Assembly: GCA_964522605.1 (NCBI GenBank)
Contig: CAZFWV010000377.1
Location: 1-6,559, forward strand
Direction: 5' to 3'
Origin: CAVZLD01 sp964522605
GTDB lineage: Bacteria > Planctomycetota > Planctomycetia > Pirellulales > Pirellulaceae
Length of the DNA stretch: 6,559 bases
Positions 4,801-6,559 of this stretch are shown one piece after another. Below the pieces are notes generated by a model. It did no database searches. It was not told the origin of the DNA and saw nothing but the letters and a program-made list of their open reading frames with translations. A program made the translations under genes and the position numbers. The stretch's first letter is position 1, and every line of letters starts with the position of its first letter.

Positions 4801-6559
4801 ACAGGTAACCGATCGTCCCGTCCGGCGTATACCCATAGGCAACGTCCGCCCGCAACTTCGGATAACCCGGATCGTACGAGTGCAAAACCTCGCCCTCGGC
4901 CGATGTAATTGCGATGTACTCACCTTCAACACCCAGTTTGAAATTCGTGTGCAGCAGGCCTAATTCATCCAGCTCGGGATCGGTGATATTCAGACGGTCT
5001 GCGAATACGACCAGATAACCGTTGGCAGGGATGATCGTTCCTTCGGGAAATGCCCAGCGCATCGGATCGTCACGTTGTTCGGTCAAGTGCAGCCCGGAGA
5101 CGTCCAGGGGGGAACTCGACAGGTTCTGCAGTTCAATCCAATCGGGGGTCAACGCCAAGCCGCGGAACGAGTCCGTTGCCTCCTCGCGGACCCGCGTGGA
5201 CAAAGTCGCAACATTCGCCGCCACGACCTCACTGATCCGAACCGGACTGCTGCCGACGTACAGCTTGACTTCGGTCGGTGAACTTTGCGTCTGTCCGTCC
5301 TGCGCGACGTATCGAAACGCATCGGTTCCCTTGAAACCCGCGTTCGGCGTATAGGTGAACGCGCCGTCGGGCTGCAAGGTGAGCTGGCCTTGTGTCGGTC
5401 CGGTGGTCAACACTGCCGTCATCGACGGACTGTCGACGTCGGTGTCGTTGGCCAATACACCGCGATCCGCGCTGACCACAATCGAATCGCCGGCCAAACC
5501 GTAATACGTATCGCTCGCCGCCATCGGGGCGTCATTCACGGCCCGAATCGTAAGGTTGACGGTGGCCACGTTCGATGTGTCTTTCCCGTCGCTTAACCGG
5601 TACGTGAACTGGTCGGCGCCGAAATAATCCTGGTCCGGCGTGTAGGTGAATGAGCCGTCCTGCTTCAGATCCAACAGCCCATATTGCGGTGCGCTGACCA
5701 GGGACACGATCCGCGGGTCGGAACTTTCTGGATCGACGTCGTTCGCAGTCACGCCGTTGGCAGCCGAGCGACTGAGGGTGGCGTCTTCATCGAGCGTGTA
5801 CGTGTCATTCACCGCCTGAGGTGGCGTGTTGACGAGGATCGTGACCGTTGCCGGGGCCGACAGGTTCGTGCCGTCCTGGATGCGGTAGGTAAAGCTGGTT
5901 AGCCCCGCGAATCCCTGAGGGTTGTACTGAAACGATCCGTCTGCATTCAGGGTCAAAGTGCCCTGGGAGACATTCGTTCCGAGGACCGCGTTGAGCGTCA
6001 CTTGGTCGGGATTCTGATCGTTCGCCAACACCCCCTCGTTCACCGGAACCGTTAAGACCTGACTCGGTACTGCCTTGTAGCTGTCGGGCTGCGCGACCGC
6101 AGGATCATAGACGTTGGTTACGTTCAGCGTTACCGTGGCGACGTTCGAATCCTGCGCGTCCCGGGCGATGTAGGTAAACGTGTCGGTTCCAAAGAAATTT
6201 CGTTCCGGCGCGTACAGGAAGGAGCCGTCTTCCATCAGGCTGAGCGTTCCATGCGCAGGACCGGTAACGAGAACGGCCTCCAACTCGTCCCCTTCCGCGT
6301 CGGTGTCGTTGCCCAGCACGCCGTTGGCCGCGGAGACGGAGTAGATGCCCAGGGGCGGGTCCTCGTTCAGCGTGTACCCATCGTTCACGGCGACCGGCGC
6401 TGAGTTGTCGTAGTAACTGCGGATTTCTTGATAGAGTTCGGCGACGCCTGCCGCATCGAGTGCCGCGTCGTAGATCCGGACCTCCGCGAGATCTCCCGTG
6501 TAAGGATTGGGACCCGACGACTGCAGGATTCCAAACGTCATGTCGATCGTGTTGCGCGG
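1895..6559 (-). CDS. Giant multidomain CotH kinase-like surface/secreted protein with Big_9 repeats and dockerin, 5' end outside window
   Basis: The frame stays open to the right edge, giving 1554 residues. The first ATG (6541) lies inside a domain, so the true start is outside. Numbering from that Met: 1-44, end of a LamG-like domain (TGDLAEVRIYDAALDAAGV); 47-430, four Big_9/cadherin-like Ig repeats; 432-590, lamin-tail domain (RISEVVAANVATLS, then DWIELQN); 600-676, chitobiase-C-like domain with YTLDGSNP (628-635); 722-1117, CotH kinase domain; 1121-1209, second chitobiase-C-like domain with YTTDGSDP (1155-1162); 1216-1392, second lamin-tail domain (LRISEIHYHPSG, then FEFIELVN); 1393-1453, dockerin-like module; 1454-1548, an acidic, Ser/Thr/Ala-rich tail ending LLDLLAMDW. 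All accessory domains are of extracellular type, so export is expected, but the signal peptide would lie outside the window. CotH proteins are atypical kinases known from Bacillus spore coats. Substrate and partners are unknown. It is the upstream gene of a probable operon with the deacetylase. Confidence 0.94.
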   Translation of the reverse strand, partial: PRNTIDMTFGILQSSGPNPYTGDLAEVRIYDAALDAAGVAELYQEIRSYYDNSAPVAVNDGYTLNEDPPLGIYSVSAANGVLGNDTDAEGDELEAVLVTGPAHGTLSLMEDGSFLYAPERNFFGTDTFTYIARDAQDSNVATVTLNVTNVYDPAVAQPDSYKAVPSQVLTVPVNEGVLANDQNPDQVTLNAVLGTNVSQGTLTLNADGSFQYNPQGFAGLTSFTYRIQDGTNLSAPATVTILVNTPPQAVNDTYTLDEDATLSRSAANGVTANDVDPESSDPRIVSLVSAPQYGLLDLKQDGSFTYTPDQDYFGADQFTYRLSDGKDTSNVATVNLTIRAVNDAPMAASDTYYGLAGDSIVVSADRGVLANDTDVDSPSMTAVLTTGPTQGQLTLQPDGAFTYTPNAGFKGTDAFRYVAQDGQTQSSPTEVKLYVGSSPVRISEVVAANVATLSTRVREEATDSFRGLALTPDWIELQNLSSSPLDVSGLHLTEQRDDPMRWAFPEGTIIPANGYLVVFADRLNITDPELDELGLLHTNFKLGVEGEYIAITSAEGEVLHSYDPGYPKLRADVAYGYTPDGTIGYLLAATPGDDNTGVYPGVVADTAFSVDRGFYTEPFSVEITTATGGATIRYTLDGSNPNSTTGQIYTEPIPITTTTVLKAVAFLDDYLPSSVDVQTYIFPSDVLLQDGEGLGGVRWGHAGPDWEMDPNIVNHEDPEVRPEPEDLLRIPTVSLSVNFDQMFGSGGIYIAGEDVEIPAGFEYFDPTRPDNGVHTNSTIQIVGGTSPQRWKVDKLSMRVRFTEDEGASELEYPVFGTDAVSQFDTLVIDARLNNVWHYGGGSDPTGQRNRADYMRDEFASDLQNALGGYATHAQHVHVYINGIYWGMHILHERPDDNFAASYRGGFAEDYDVIKHRSSTVVSGTGASYQQLLQLARRNLADPANYEAIKQELDIDAFIDYMLLNFYIGNTDWAHQNWYASYDRTDPEGKWLFHSWDAEHTMESISVDVTTKNDSGGPSEIHQRLTANPEYRLLFADHIQRHMKNDGILTPDVASQIYSDRAEQINLVMRVESARWGDNQIDRSRIRYTRLHWLNNPYAYGDLMENYFPRRTDIVLSQLVRRNLYEADVAPEFQIGGTPQHGGFVDAGSRLTMQAPEGTIFYTTDGSDPRVEGGEVAPSASSYTGAIPVNSTLTVRARLRKTDGSWSPVSEARFVTSVPADSSSLRISEIHYHPSGSSPAEIAAGFDDADEFEFIELVNISENAIDLSNVAFVQTPAGSDFEGIGFAFADGSVRELAPQQRVVLVENLEAFQFRYGTNLPVAGQWTGGLSNRSERLVLQAGTETIHDLTYSDEWVRATDGDGPSLQIVDAAGELALWNTAQGWRASARNGGSPGTSDQPLPGDSNHDGVFGTADLVLVLQAGEYEDGIPGNSTFEEGDWNGSGDFDTADFVYVLQLGHYESPARAQGLATVPAIDSQVAAALLADSLFTSTSTTDPSVESVDSLATTNPQPIATPVLEASDALFEQSMDARGLNQTASEDWSLDGDLLDLLAMDW
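2183..2365 (-). other. Dockerin-like module (two calcium-binding loops) within the CotH protein
   Basis: Residues 1393-1453 of the CotH protein contain two EF-hand-like loops. The first is DSNHDGVFGTAD (1396-1407, likely ligands D1396, N1398, D1400, D1407). The second is DWNGSGDFDTAD (1431-1442, likely ligands D1431, N1433, S1435, D1442). Each is followed by a helix with the VLQ pattern. This is the planctomycete variant of dockerin type I, in which the two loops are separated by a GEYEDGIPGNSTF-type linker. True dockerins bind cohesins; no cohesin is visible here, so the partner is unknown and the module may only be a calcium-stabilised C-terminal unit. Confidence 0.85.
3191..4378 (-). other. 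CotH kinase domain within the giant surface protein
   Basis: Residues 722-1117 match the CotH order of motifs. The start, LLRIPTVSLSVNFDQMFG, is followed by a basic strand KLSMRVRF (788-795). Next come RNRADYMRDEFASDL (842-856) and the signature VYINGIYWGMHILHE (872-886) with N875, G876, G880 and E886. Then come DYDVIKHR (903-910) with K908, NTDWAHQNW (963-971) and WLFHSWDAEHTM (984-995). In Bacillus subtilis CotH two aspartates, which I recall as D228 and D251, bind metal and are needed for kinase activity. D965 and D990 hold the equivalent positions with similar spacing and are both present, so the domain may be catalytically competent. Which polymer or protein it phosphorylates is not shown. 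Confidence 0.88.
5252..6403 (-). repeat. Four tandem Big_9/cadherin-like Ig repeats (protein-level repeat)
   Basis: Four units of about 95 residues lie end to end at residues 47-143, 145-238, 239-334 and 336-430 of the CotH protein. Each has an opening such as AVNDGYTLNED, a central GVLANDTD-type motif, then GTLSLMEDGSFLYAP and FFGTDTFTYIARD equivalents. The Asp/Asn-rich VLGND/VLAND turns are typical calcium-binding sites that stiffen such stalks. Unit 2 is the most divergent: its turn reads VLANDQNPDQVTLNA and lacks the usual D-x-D spacing. Unit 3 has VTANDVDPESSDP. The units are diverged at DNA level, so they are old rather than recent duplications. They probably act as a spacer or adhesive stalk holding the kinase module away from the cell surface. 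Confidence 0.88.

Noticed and set aside
6539..6541. ATG at 6541 as the real start of the giant CotH gene
   Set aside because: The frame remains open to the window edge, and the residues just after this Met are the end of a LamG-like domain, so translation must begin further upstream.

Overview
The window looks like a fragment of a planctomycete chromosome, most likely from the Pirellulaceae. The main support is the C-terminal region of the largest protein. It carries a dockerin-like pair of calcium loops in the wording typical of that group (GDSNHDGVFGTADLVLVLQ, then GDWNGSGDFDTADFVYVLQ), placed behind lamin-tail, chitobiase-C-like and CotH domains. Weak Shine-Dalgarno sequences and a long, gene-poor spacer fit the same picture. 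All genes I can support read on the minus strand, so the order of transcription runs from the right end of the window to the left.

Layout in order of transcription. (1) 6559-1895: one very large secreted or surface multidomain protein, cut at its 5' end by the window edge, with at least 1554 residues visible. Its domains run: end of a LamG-like domain, four tandem Big_9/cadherin-like Ig repeats, lamin-tail domain, chitobiase-C-like domain, CotH kinase domain, second chitobiase-C-like domain, second lamin-tail domain, dockerin-like module, acidic C-terminal tail. (2) 1875-1105: a complete 256-residue PIG-L/LmbE-type zinc deacetylase that starts 19 bp after the first gene and probably shares its transcript. 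(3) 1104-289: an 816-bp spacer with no convincing gene. It does hold an intrinsic minus-strand terminator at 344-373 and a strong perfect 10-bp hairpin at 463-498. (4) 288-1: the first 96 codons of a VTC-domain (polyphosphate polymerase-like) protein that runs off the left edge. This gene is easy to miss because it has no stop codon in the window.

How the parts may work together. CotH kinase-like proteins and VTC-domain proteins are recurrent neighbours in bacterial genomes, often with a DUF4956 membrane protein as a third partner; this is recalled knowledge, not tested here. The window shows a giant planctomycete version of CotH, a PIG-L deacetylase inserted in the transcript, and the VTC protein as a separate unit behind a terminator. 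A role in phosphorylating, displaying or modifying extracellular or cell-surface polymers is a reasonable inference, but the sequence does not show the substrate. The spacer, with a terminator that closes no visible gene, is the least explained part and could encode a small structured RNA.
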